DNA from: Nymphalis io
Lineage: Eukaryota > Arthropoda > Insecta > Lepidoptera > Nymphalidae
Assembly (NCBI RefSeq): GCF_905147045.1
Contig: NC_065918.1
Coordinates: 2,418,001 to 2,482,000, forward strand
Direction: 5' to 3'
DNA length: 64,000 nucleotides
Shown: one piece after another, positions 55,197 to 64,000 of the stretch
Numbering within the stretch: the first letter of the stretch is position 1
Layout of the letters: each line of letters begins with the position of its first letter
The notes under the pieces: generated by a model
The model's input: the letters and a program-made list of their open reading frames with translations, nothing else
Database searches by the model: none
Told to the model about the DNA's origin: nothing
Position numbers and translations under genes: made by a program

Positions 55197-58100
55197 TCAA
55201 CAGCCAATCGTTGTCCACTGCTGAACATAGGCCTCTCCCAAGGTGCGCCAAAGCTCCCTGTCCTCCGCCTTCCGCATCCAGTTGGTGCCCGCCACCTTCT
55301 TAAGGTCGTCGGTCCACCTGGCTGGAGGGCGCCCTACGCTGCGCTTGCCGATTCGCGGTCTCCACTCTAGGACTCGTTTGCTCCAACGGCCATCGGTCCT
55401 ACGACATACGTGACCAGCCCACTGCCACTTCAGCCTGCTAATTTTGCAAGCTATGTCGGTGACTCCGGTTCTTTTCCGGATAATCTCATTTCTGATCTTA
55501 TCCTTCAAAGATACTCCGAGCATAGCTCGCTCCATAGCACGCTGAGCGACTTTGAATTTGTGGACTAGTCCCGCAGTTAGTGTCCACGTTTCGGCACCGT
55601 ATGTCATGGTAGGTAAGACGCATTGGTTGAAGACTTTCGTCTTCAAACATTGCGGTATAGACGACTTGAGGACTTGACGAAGGTTGCCAAATGCTGCCCA
55701 TCCCAAGCGAATTCTTCGATCGGCTTCCTTCTCGAAGTTGTTCCTACCGACTTGTATTATCTGTCCTAGGTAGGTATATTCACTAACAACTTCGAGAGGT
55801 TTCCCCTCGACGTATATCGGTCCCGGCACGACATGCCTATTGAACATGACCTTGGTCTTGTCCAAGTTCATACCGAGACCGACACACCGGGAAGACTCGC
55901 CTAGGCTACGCAGCATTTCGGTGAGTTGTTCCAGCGACTCTGCTATGATGACGATATCGTCGGCAAATCGAAGGTGTGAGATGTACTCGCCGTTTACATT
56001 GACTCCATACCTAGTCCAATCCAGCGTTTTGAAAACGTCTTCCAACGCGTTGGTGAACAGTTTCGGGGATATTACATCCCCCTGTCTCACCCCTCTGCGC
56101 AGTTGGATCGCCTTCGTCTTACAGTCCTGGATGTGGACAGTCATTGTAGCGGCGTTGTACAGACATCTCAGTACCTCGATATATCTCCAATCGATATGAC
56201 ATCTCTGCAATGAGTCGAGCACTGCCCAGGTTTCGATGGAGTCGAAGGCTTTCTCGTAGTCCACAAATGCCATACACAGCGGCTGATTGTACTCTTCGGT
56301 CTTCTGCACAATCTGCCGAACAGTATGGATGTGGTCCACGGTGCTGTAGCCTGATCGAAAGCCGGCTTGCTCTGGGGGCTGGAACTCGTCAAGTCGTCTG
56401 GCGAGACGGTTCGTGACGACTCTTGAGAACAGCTTATACACGTGACTCAGGAGGGAGATTGGTCTGTAGTTTTTCAAGAGGGTTTTATCACCTTTCTTGA
56501 AAAACAGTACCACCTCACTCCCGCTCCACGTTTCCGGGGTCTTGCCATGTTGGATGACGGAATTAAAGAGGCTTGCTAGCTCTTTCAGGACCGGAGTCCC
56601 GCCTGCCTTAAGCAACTCTGTTGTGATTCCGTCATCTCCCGGAGCTTTGTTGTTTTTAAGCTGTTCTAGAGCCGCCCTAATCTCTCCTTGGTCAACGACC
56701 GGGAGCTCCTCGGAGTAATGGCGCATAAGAGGGGCGCGCTGGTCATCAATACTGATTCCCACGGGTTTATCCGATCTTGAAGAGAACAACTGCCCATAAA
56801 ACCTCTCTACTTCTCCGATAATCTCAGGCCTAGAGGTAACGACCCCACCATTTTCAGTTTTAAGTTTTGTCAGACGCGGCCTCCCAAACTTGCGAGCGAA
56901 CACTTTCGATCCCCGATTTTGCTCAATCGCAGCCTTGATGGCACGGGTATTGGAGCGTCGGAGATCGCGTCGCGTCAGCATTTTTATTGTTCGGTTTAAG
57001 GCCTTATCTGACAAAAACGATGGTAGTTCTCGTCGTTTTCTCATGAGCTCGAGTGTCTCAGCAGAGAGTTTTGGTGCGTTGTCTCTTCTCTGTGGCGGAA
57101 AACACTTGCGGGATGTGTTTTGCAGTATTTTGACCAGCGTGTCGGTTCTCTCATCAATGCTGCTTATGGTTTCCAACGCGGTGAATTGATTTTGAAGTTC
57201 CATTTGGAACTTTTCGGAGCCTTGAGCAGCTTGGAGCATGGTAGGTCGGAGAGTAGACCTCATCATTCTCGATCTTTCGGCTTTTAAGTTGATATTTAGA
57301 GTGCCTCGAACCAAGCGGTGATCACTTCCGGTATTAAACCTGTTGATCACTGAAACATCTCTAAATATGTGCCTTTTATTCGAAATGATAAAGTCTATCT
57401 CGTTCCTTGTCACGTTATCGGGGCTTCGCCAGGTCCACCTCCTCTGAGGCTTCTTTTGAAAGAAAGAATTCATCAAAAAAAGCCCCTGCGCTTCGAGAAA
57501 GTTTACCAGCATTTGCCCCCTGTGATTTCTGCAGCCCAAGCCGTAAGGTCCGACTTTCGATTCACCGCTATCTTGTACTCCCACTTTAGCATTAAAGTCT
57601 CCCATAACAACATTGTAGTGGGCCCTCGAGGTGTCGTTGAGGGCCTTTGCGATGTCCTCGTACATCGCTTCGACCACATCATCAGAGTATGTCGAAGTTG
57701 GCGCATATACCTGTACAACCTTCAGGGAGTACCTGTCGGAAAGTTTTAGGACAAGGTACGCTACCCGGTTCGACACACTACTGATTTCCACAATGCTGCT
57801 AATGAGATCCTTTTTGACTAGAAAACCGACACCACCCTGGGAGAGGTTATCACCTTCGCGGAAGTAGAGTAAGTTACCGGACTCTAGAGTTATCGTGTCC
57901 TCCCCCTGTCTTCGGACTTCAGATAACCCCAGTATATGCCAGTTTATATGACTTAACTCTACTTCTAATTCGGCGAGGTGATGGTCCAGCCTCATCGAGC
58001 GTCCATTATACGTTGCCATTTTCAGTCGTTTTATACGGTAGCCTGCCGTGAACCGGTGATTCTTAGCACCCCCTGCCCTGCCGATACCGCGACCGGTACC

Positions 58101-58259
58101 TTGGTCGGGCCTAGCGGGCTTGCCGGTAACTGGGGGCCTTTTTTTGGGCGCATCTGCCATTAAGGGAGGGGTTTGCCCATACTCGCCGCGCTGGGCAGGC
58201 GTGTTGGCGAGCGCAGTAGGGGGTAAGATGTTTATGGGAGGGGGGACGCTGCTGCCCAT
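55197..58259 (-). CDS. RTE retrotransposon polyprotein: endonuclease and reverse transcriptase
   Basis: 1020 codons without interruption. Residues 1-80 are Pro/Gly/Lys-rich and probably disordered. About 80-320 is an apurinic-like endonuclease that would nick target DNA: TYN at 83-85, SEVRR with E114, VYAPTS at 184, GDFN at 220-223, EID at 287-289, and SDH at 312-314. About 580-840 is the reverse transcriptase: NYRPISLLS at 597, VDYEKAFD with D667, GVRQGD at 723 and FADD at 765-768, then YTYLGQII. A C-terminal region (from 880) has YGAETW and GRPPARWTDDL. All expected catalytic residues are present, so the protein could be active. The ATG used follows the 91-base leader; a start at MATYNG (residue 81) would also keep both domains. 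The many other frames inside are shadows of this gene. Confidence 0.95.
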   Translation of the reverse strand: MGSSVPPPINILPPTALANTPAQRGEYGQTPPLMADAPKKRPPVTGKPARPDQGTGRGIGRAGGAKNHRFTAGYRIKRLKMATYNGRSMRLDHHLAELEVELSHINWHILGLSEVRRQGEDTITLESGNLLYFREGDNLSQGGVGFLVKKDLISSIVEISSVSNRVAYLVLKLSDRYSLKVVQVYAPTSTYSDDVVEAMYEDIAKALNDTSRAHYNVVMGDFNAKVGVQDSGESKVGPYGLGCRNHRGQMLVNFLEAQGLFLMNSFFQKKPQRRWTWRSPDNVTRNEIDFIISNKRHIFRDVSVINRFNTGSDHRLVRGTLNINLKAERSRMMRSTLRPTMLQAAQGSEKFQMELQNQFTALETISSIDERTDTLVKILQNTSRKCFPPQRRDNAPKLSAETLELMRKRRELPSFLSDKALNRTIKMLTRRDLRRSNTRAIKAAIEQNRGSKVFARKFGRPRLTKLKTENGGVVTSRPEIIGEVERFYGQLFSSRSDKPVGISIDDQRAPLMRHYSEELPVVDQGEIRAALEQLKNNKAPGDDGITTELLKAGGTPVLKELASLFNSVIQHGKTPETWSGSEVVLFFKKGDKTLLKNYRPISLLSHVYKLFSRVVTNRLARRLDEFQPPEQAGFRSGYSTVDHIHTVRQIVQKTEEYNQPLCMAFVDYEKAFDSIETWAVLDSLQRCHIDWRYIEVLRCLYNAATMTVHIQDCKTKAIQLRRGVRQGDVISPKLFTNALEDVFKTLDWTRYGVNVNGEYISHLRFADDIVIIAESLEQLTEMLRSLGESSRCVGLGMNLDKTKVMFNRHVVPGPIYVEGKPLEVVSEYTYLGQIIQVGRNNFEKEADRRIRLGWAAFGNLRQVLKSSIPQCLKTKVFNQCVLPTMTYGAETWTLTAGLVHKFKVAQRAMERAMLGVSLKDKIRNEIIRKRTGVTDIACKISRLKWQWAGHVCRRTDGRWSKRVLEWRPRIGKRSVGRPPARWTDDLKKVAGTNWMRKAEDRELWRTLGEAYVQQWTTIGC

Positions 58260-58350
58260 CCCCCCTTTTCCCCGTCCCTCAGTCGCCTCTTACGACACCC
58301 ACGGGATGAGATTGGGGGAGTACTATTCTAAGCCGGTACTCCACGGCAAA
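58260..58350 (-). promoter_or_regulatory. 5' leader of the RTE element
   Basis: Ninety-one bases, GC-rich, from 'tttgccgtggagtaccggct' through 'atagtactcccccaatctca' and 'ccgtgggtgtcgtaagaggc' to a G-run before the ATG. Non-LTR elements carry an internal promoter here; no specific box is identified. This leader is typical of arthropod RTE copies. Confidence 0.7.
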
Positions 58351-58362
58351 AGATTATAGTAC

Positions 58363-59070
58363 GAACATAACTAATTGTAAATGTATATGGACATCGTAAA
58401 TAGAAGGTAGAAATTCACTATCAATGCTCACTATAAAAACGAAATAACTGTTCTAAACTAAGGGACAAATGTAACTTATGTATCTACTGTAATACCGAAG
58501 TCTCTTCGGACCTATGAAAATTGAATAGCAGTACAATTCGTAAGACGTGTGTCTTACGAAAGAAAGAGAAGATGACATTCACTTAATGCTTCTCAAATTG
58601 CATTGTTTAAATTGCTTTTCTTTGAGAGGGAGTCAACCCTTTAAGTTAACAGTTATTTATTGTTAATAGCCCTGATAAACAATTGAGACAGCTTTTAAAT
58701 GAAATAGCTAATAGAAAAACAACACTGTATTTACCTCAATATTTTAAAGTGCTATTCAATCCTAAAACAAATAAATGGGAATATCATGGATAAGCCTGGC
58801 GATAGCAAAATTTAAATTCACCGAACACTATCTGACGAAATATAAAAAATAAGTTTTTAAGTTTCAATCGTTAGGTTTAATGTAGTTTAAATGAGTATAG
58901 ATCATTAATTTATTTCCTCGTGATTTAATTTTCTCTAATTTCACCAGCTTTTATTTAACTCCACTTATAAGAAAATGTTTATGTGTGGATCAAATCTTTT
59001 AACTGAATTTTAAGCCAGTTCCACACAACCTATCGAGCTGAAATGTTACACACATTGAGTTTTTTTTTAA
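58363..59070. other. AT-rich interval with one hairpin
   Basis: A perfect 10-bp stem with a 4-nt loop lies at 58537-58560 (ttcgtaagac gtgt gtcttacgaa). Nothing else recognised. Confidence 0.55.
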
Positions 59071-59326
59071 GGTAGGTAGGCTGCCGAATGGGCCACCTGG
59101 TGATAAGTGATCACCACGATAAACTTTGGGTTTTTAGGAAATTATTCACCGTACATCGCCAATGCGCCATCATCTTTGGGAATTAGTACCATGTTAATGT
59201 TGTGTCCCTTGTGCTTGTAATTACACTGAATTACTTACCCATCAAGGCAGAAAACAAGAAGCAGTAGAGTAAAGGCTAAGTAAGTGGTACCTAACCAGGC
59301 GAGTTTGCACAAAGCCCTACCACTAA
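59071..59326 (-). repeat. SINE-B copy
   Basis: From 'aaggtaggtaggctgccgaa' via 'catcgccaatgcgccatcat' to 'tttgcacaaagccctaccac'. A small internal deletion near 59260 removes part of the head half. Confidence 0.77.
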
Positions 59327-59492
59327 GGATTGCTTGGATAATACGAACAACTATACATATATTGTTTTAGTATTAAGATCATATAATATGAATGTTTTTG
59401 TTTCTTTTTTCTTTATTATCAACTTAGGTTTAATAGTGACCGTAACATTTAAGCTTGACAATTATTTAAGTCAATATGTAAGTTTGTTATCT

Positions 59493-60068
59493 AGGTGGTA
59501 CCAGGCGATAGGGCTTTGTGGTAGGTACCAGCCACTCATCAGATTTTAAAACGTTAAACAACCATACTTAGTACTGTTGTGTTTTTGTTTGAAGGGTGAG
59601 TGAGCTAGTGTAACCACAGACACGAGGGACATAACAATTGTTAGTGGCACACTGACGAAGAAAGAATGGTTAATATTTCTACATCGCCAATGTATAATAT
59701 AATACTGGTGGTAGGGCTTTGTGCAAGCTCGTCTGGGTAGGTACCACCCACTCATCAGATATTCTACCGAAAAACAGCAGTACTTGATATTGTTGTGTTC
59801 CGGTTTGAAGGGTGAGTGAGCCAGTGTAATTACAAGCACAAGGACATAAAATCTTAGTTCCCAAGGTTGGTGGCGCATTGGATATGTAAGCGATGGTTGA
59901 CATTTCTTACAATGCCAATGTCTAAGGGCGTTGGTGACCACTTACCATCAGGTGGTCCATATGCTCGTCCGCCTTCCTATTCTATAAAAAAGGTCTATGG
60001 GCGGTTGTGACCACTTAGTATCAGGTGGCACAAATACCACTTTGCCTACCTATAAAAATAAAAAAAAA
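59493..60068 (+). repeat. SINE-B interrupted by a second SINE-B
   Basis: The outer copy starts at 'aggtggtaccaggcgatagg' and runs to 'ctacatcgccaatg' (about 59692). It resumes at 'ggtctatgggcggttgtgac' (59992) and ends 'ttgcctacctataaaaataa'. The missing middle is exactly what lies across the insertion. The head has a small duplication (ggtaccaggcgata). Confidence 0.82.
59706..59990 (+). mobile_element. SINE-B, full length, nested in another copy
   Basis: Complete and the best SINE-B here: head 'tggtggtagggctttgtgca', 'gtctgggtaggtaccaccca', 'gttgtgttccggtttgaagg', 'accacttaccatcaggtgg', tail 'cgccttcctattctataaaa'. The frames on the opposite strand (59546-59941) are repeats, not genes. Confidence 0.9.
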
Positions 60069-62302
60069 GCTTACTAAAAATTAATTGTTTCGTCTGAAAC
60101 CACATCATAAATATATTATATATTTGTTAGTCTAAATAGTGAGATTTTCGAAGCGTCATCAATAATGAAACAATATTTTGGATATTGAGTATCCTTAAAT
60201 AGCCTTTATTAATTGAAATTCGCTGAATATTTGAATTGCTTTCAACAACCAAGTATTTTCGGAAGGTGAATTTGTGAGTCTATTGTTATTAATATCATAA
60301 TTTATTTCTTTAGTCTTGGCATTGTATTTTATACTGCATGTACAATGCATGCATACATGCATACGAACCTTAAAATAAAATAACTTTGTAAAGTTTTAAA
60401 TTCTACTAAATTTATAATTATTTCTACTTTATAGATATAAAAAATTAAAGTACAATCATTTTGAATCAACGCTGTTATTATACAAACGCAACCGAATAAG
60501 TAGTTCGTTTGTTGTTCTGTGTTCTGAATTATTTACGGCCAACGGACATGACGTGACATGACATATAGTTAAAATGTTATTTGTTTGTATTATACTTTAA
60601 TAATGAATTTACATATAACTATTTACTAATTTAATGATACAATTAAAATAGCTTCAATTCAAAAGTGCATAAATTAGGAATAATATTTAACAGTAATGTA
60701 TAAATTAATCCCCAGGTCAATGTACACGAGAAGCTGGCGCTATCACGAATTACATATCTTAAGGTATAAAGTCTATTATAGAAAGAAGCTTGAAAGCAAT
60801 TTTAAGTTTACAAATTATTTGAATTATTATGGTTTAATTTTAATCAGGCTTGCACAAAGTCCTAGCAAGTGATTTGTTTTACGTTTTAGAAACTGGAGAC
60901 GAGTATTATTGTATTATTTTTCACTATAACACGATTAGACCTGCAAAAAAGGAACATTTATTGGTGAATTGAGACGTTGAATTGAAGACAGTCGCTTTTA
61001 TCAATGGTTATTTTCAAAACGAAGTAAATAAGTCGGTTGAGATTTTCGGAACACAAAAATCAAAACTGCTTTCATATGTCATAAACAAGATAACTTCAAA
61101 AATACGCCAAAAAGTGAATACGAAATGAAGGACTGGATATATTATGTCAACATTTTTTTTATTTAACCATATATATAATATATACATATAAATATATACA
61201 TATAAATATATATATGTATAATAACGTTGAGAGTCAAAAATTGTTATTTATTTATTTTTAAAAAAGTCTGATTTATAAACGTAATAAAGCGATCTAGAGA
61301 AGCCAAAGAATTGTGTAGCTTTACAACAGGTAAAAACGTTGCGCAATATTTTTACAATTTGAAACGAAGATATTACGGTTTTTATTCTAGTGCCTCGTCT
61401 AAAAGTATATTTAATGTGAGCCTGAAGGTTTTTTAGGTTAATAGTGACGTACTTTTCAACATTCAGAAGGTTTGGGAATTTATACCGTTTTTGTGGGCGC
61501 AATAAAATGTAAACATTCTTTTAAATATGCAGTACCTAATTACTATTATAATTGCACAACTTTTATTTTAGTTCTCTATAAAAAAGTTAATTAATACTTA
61601 ACACCTAATTTTCTTTATATATTCGTTCTATTTAAACTGATTTTATCTATAATATACAGCATTATATTTGGAAAATAATAACAGATGTAGATATAAATTC
61701 AATTATAGTTTTATCATAGACAATTAAGTATGCATATACTATTATATTATTATAAAATAATATTTTTTTGATGTTTAATTATGAATCAGAAACTAGAATA
61801 CATGTGTATAAACTACGTTAAAATATAACTCTAAGCAACATTTAAAATAAAGTCGAATTTTTCACTTTTTGTAGTTACAAAATTATCGGTATGTGACAAT
61901 TTAATTAAGGCTATTAGAGCTACAGAAATCCATTAATCGTAAGGCTCACATGTCGACAAGTAGGTCAAGAAATAAAGTGCGCATTGATTACATGAAAATG
62001 AGATCAGCCGTGGCTTTTAATGAAGTAATTTATTTGAGCAAAAGAAAATTAAATGCTCTTTTACTTAATGGAAAAGCTATAGACGCTTGTTTAAAAGATA
62101 GTGTTGTTTAAAGGATAAACGAAACGATACTAAAGACGGACGAACCGGATTTTTTCATTGCAAATACGACATTCTCATTTTTTATAATAAAAAAATAAGA
62201 AATCAAAAAATAAGAAATGAATAATCGTGAAAATTATATTATTATGTTCATACAGCCACATTCGCATCGATTTTACAAATTTACTAGTTTAGTTTAGCTG
62301 AA
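60069..62302. other. AT-rich interval, minor features only
   Basis: A SINE-B head scrap in antisense at 60846-60871 (ggcttgcacaaagtcctagc) and an impure TA-rich tract at 61166-61220. The 84-codon frame at 61248-61502 (-) is basic and unrecognised, with no splice or repeat support. Confidence 0.45.
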
Positions 62303-62400
62303 TTCCTATTGCCGGTTCTTAGAGGTCAGTGTAGTTTCTTTTCCGAATGGGCGGTAGTTTTTACTTTGATTATCAATAAATAAGTGTAAGTCTTGCAACT
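62303..62400 (+). repeat. Dispersed repeat family G
   Basis: 'attgccggttcttagaggtc' and 'ttccgaatgggcggtagttt', then 'taagtgtaagtcttgc', match the order of the copies at 46985 and 54718. Confidence 0.5.
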
Positions 62401-62908
62401 TTAAAATTTTAACAATAATATAACACTACGACTCAATTATTAATAATTAACATTGTAGGTACTCCAGTATAGTATTTTTAGGTAAAGATAATTCAACGTT
62501 ATTGATGTATTAATTCGTCATCATTGCTCAATATAGAAACATTATCCTAGCTCATTTATTGTCAAATTTTTTTATTAACTTTTAAGAAAATTAAACTTGA
62601 TACGAATCGGCAAAACAAACTAAGTGCGATTCTTCTCTTTTTAATCATTTGTAGTTGTTTATAATGAATATATTTTATATGAAACGGCCTGGAGGTGATC
62701 GTTTCATTTCTTTGTTGATTATGTAATAGCCGTTGAATAGTATATTAGATACGTTTACAAAAAGTCAAATATTTATAGTTATAAGATTTTACTACTAAAT
62801 GATCCTTTAGTTTAGTTCCTTTAGTTAGTGTTAATTGTATTATTACTCGACATATTTCGAAAGATAATGTACCATTATCGGTGACTTGAATATAAATAAA
62901 TAACTCAA

Positions 62909-62937
62909 TGAACCGTTTGATGTAGTCAAACGGTTCA
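62909..62937. repeat. Perfect 12-bp hairpin
   Basis: tgaaccgtttga and tcaaacggttca flank a 5-nt loop (tgtag). The arms are GC-richer than the surrounding DNA. Function unknown. Confidence 0.75.
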
Positions 62938-64000
62938 ATGAGATGATAGTGTTAAAAACGGGATCCGCTGCGGAAAAATTCTAAAGAGAGCAATCGAGGC
63001 AAATATACCTGTAGAATACTAAATTATATATATTTTGCAGTTAAGGAATTGTAATTGAGAATTATATTAGAAAAAAATCGTAACACATGTAAATACCCTG
63101 TATTATAGCTATTACTGTTATCGTGGGTTCATTTGTCGCCTAGAGAATCGGAATTGCTATTTAACGAGAAAATGCTGATAGCATTCTTGCCACAATTCCA
63201 CGCGGTTATGAATTGTTCAGTAACTATTTTTAATTTGATTTTAATATATCTATTTAAGTTCTCAGTATTAATAATTCAAGATTAGAAACTAAACTTTAGA
63301 GTAAAAATTTCTTTAATTAGGTCCGTCCATAAACGATAAATATAATATCGTTTAAATTTACCGCAATCCTTATAGATTCTTAAGCATACCTTTTATACTA
63401 TTTTTTTTTCGTATATGATTCGTATATAAAACTATTGAAATGTATTTGTTAACTTATTTTGAATAAAATTGTACAATATAAAAGTATATGACATAATAAA
63501 ACTATGATGGTATCGACTTTACATAAGTAGCTTGCCGATGTTACTCTAAAATCTTATAGAAAATATGATATTGGACTTAATGAAAATACATATTTATATA
63601 AACGTCTAATATTGATAAAATATGTCTATAAAAATATATAAGACGTACACGATACATGAATATAAATTCAAATTTTCTCCCCTCTAAATATAAAATTATA
63701 TTATAATGATTGAAAATAGTATTTAATATCAACGCATAATTTGATAACTACGTGAGAGAAAAAACCACGGCTAATCTGACTTCAACTAATCAATACGAAC
63801 AGTATCTTGACCTAAATATCGCAAATCGAGGCCTAAGTTTAATATGTCCTTAGCATTAATATCTTAAACAAGTCCCGTAAATTATTTTATAACAAGAGAG
63901 AGATAAATGATTACAATTTGATTTTTTTTTCTAGTGTGTTAATATAAAAAAATAGCACTAGAAAACATTAAAATAAATAAAACACGCTCAAATAATTATA
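62938..64000. other. AT-rich interval, nothing recognised
   Basis: No coding frame, repeat or paired splice sites to the window edge. Confidence 0.5.

Larger units (their letters stand above)
55195..58350 (-). mobile_element. RTE-type non-LTR retrotransposon, apparently full length
   Basis: It is bounded by a perfect 12-bp duplication 'agattatagtac' (55183-55194 and 58351-58362). Sense strand: a short 5' leader of 91 bases starting 'tttgccgtggagtaccggct', one 1020-codon ORF, and only two bases after the stop before the target site. Single-ORF structure, an AP-endonuclease plus reverse transcriptase, very short non-coding ends and the sequence style of the C-terminus place it with RTE elements. 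GC-rich compared with host DNA. No LTR, no RNase H domain recognised, no poly(A). The intact ORF and perfect duplication indicate recent insertion. Confidence 0.95.

Noticed and set aside
55498..58359. Many frames of 60-126 codons on both strands
   Set aside because: They are shadows of the 1020-codon RTE ORF or antisense to it.
1..64000. CRISPR arrays, bacterial operons, viral genes or rRNA
   Set aside because: No regularly spaced repeats, Shine-Dalgarno-led gene series, viral motifs or rRNA signatures were seen; the direct repeats found are SINE copies, target duplications or microsatellites.

Overview
This window looks like nuclear DNA from a lepidopteran, most likely a butterfly. It is strongly AT-rich and gene-poor, has spliceosomal introns (GT...AG with tttcag acceptors and gtaagt/gtgagt donors), and is dense in short repeats of types common in butterflies and moths. 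There are no bacterial operons, CRISPR arrays or rRNA genes, and no free-standing tRNA gene was recognised. Apart from transposon ORFs, the long open frames look like chance or fall inside repeats.

Left part (1-13 kb): this holds the only host-gene signal I can support. On the minus strand, three short exons (5693-5600, 2552-2520, 2062-2029) join in one reading frame. They encode the N-terminus of an unrecognised protein with a basic Ser/Lys-rich start followed by an acidic stretch. A fourth exon may lie at 410-341, and the rest is off the left edge. On the plus strand, a possible three-exon transcript runs from an Inr+DPE-like start at 10117, through a 32-nt exon at 11540, to a terminal exon at 11685 with AATAAA at 12639. 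It has little coding capacity. An old RTE-LINE relic lies at 7.6 kb.

Middle (13-40 kb): no convincing exon. It is intron or intergenic DNA with remnants of at least five short repeat families. SINE-A is tRNA-headed with an RTE-like tail. SINE-B is the head 'ggtggtagggctttgtgc' type. SINE-C and SINE-D are both tRNA-headed, and SINE-E is a partial. There are (TA)n tracts and a striking run of near-perfect hairpins at 30.67-31.01 kb.

Right part (40-64 kb): a dead mariner with well-preserved terminal repeats (40344-41625), two LINE 3' ends (42.5 and 51.6 kb), a possible minus-strand first exon with TATA-like sequence (51.24-51.36 kb), and an intact 1020-codon RTE-type retrotransposon (55195-58350). 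The RTE has a perfect 12-bp target duplication and is inserted into the duplicated target site of a neighbouring SINE-A. Nested and tandem SINE-B copies follow at 59-60 kb.

How the parts relate: the 3' tail of SINE-A resembles the 3' end of the RTE, and the 3' tail of SINE-B shares 19 identical bases with the 3' UTR of the poly(A) LINE at 42.7 kb. The window therefore appears to contain two SINE/LINE partner pairs. Splice, promoter and family calls were made by eye, without alignment or expression data.
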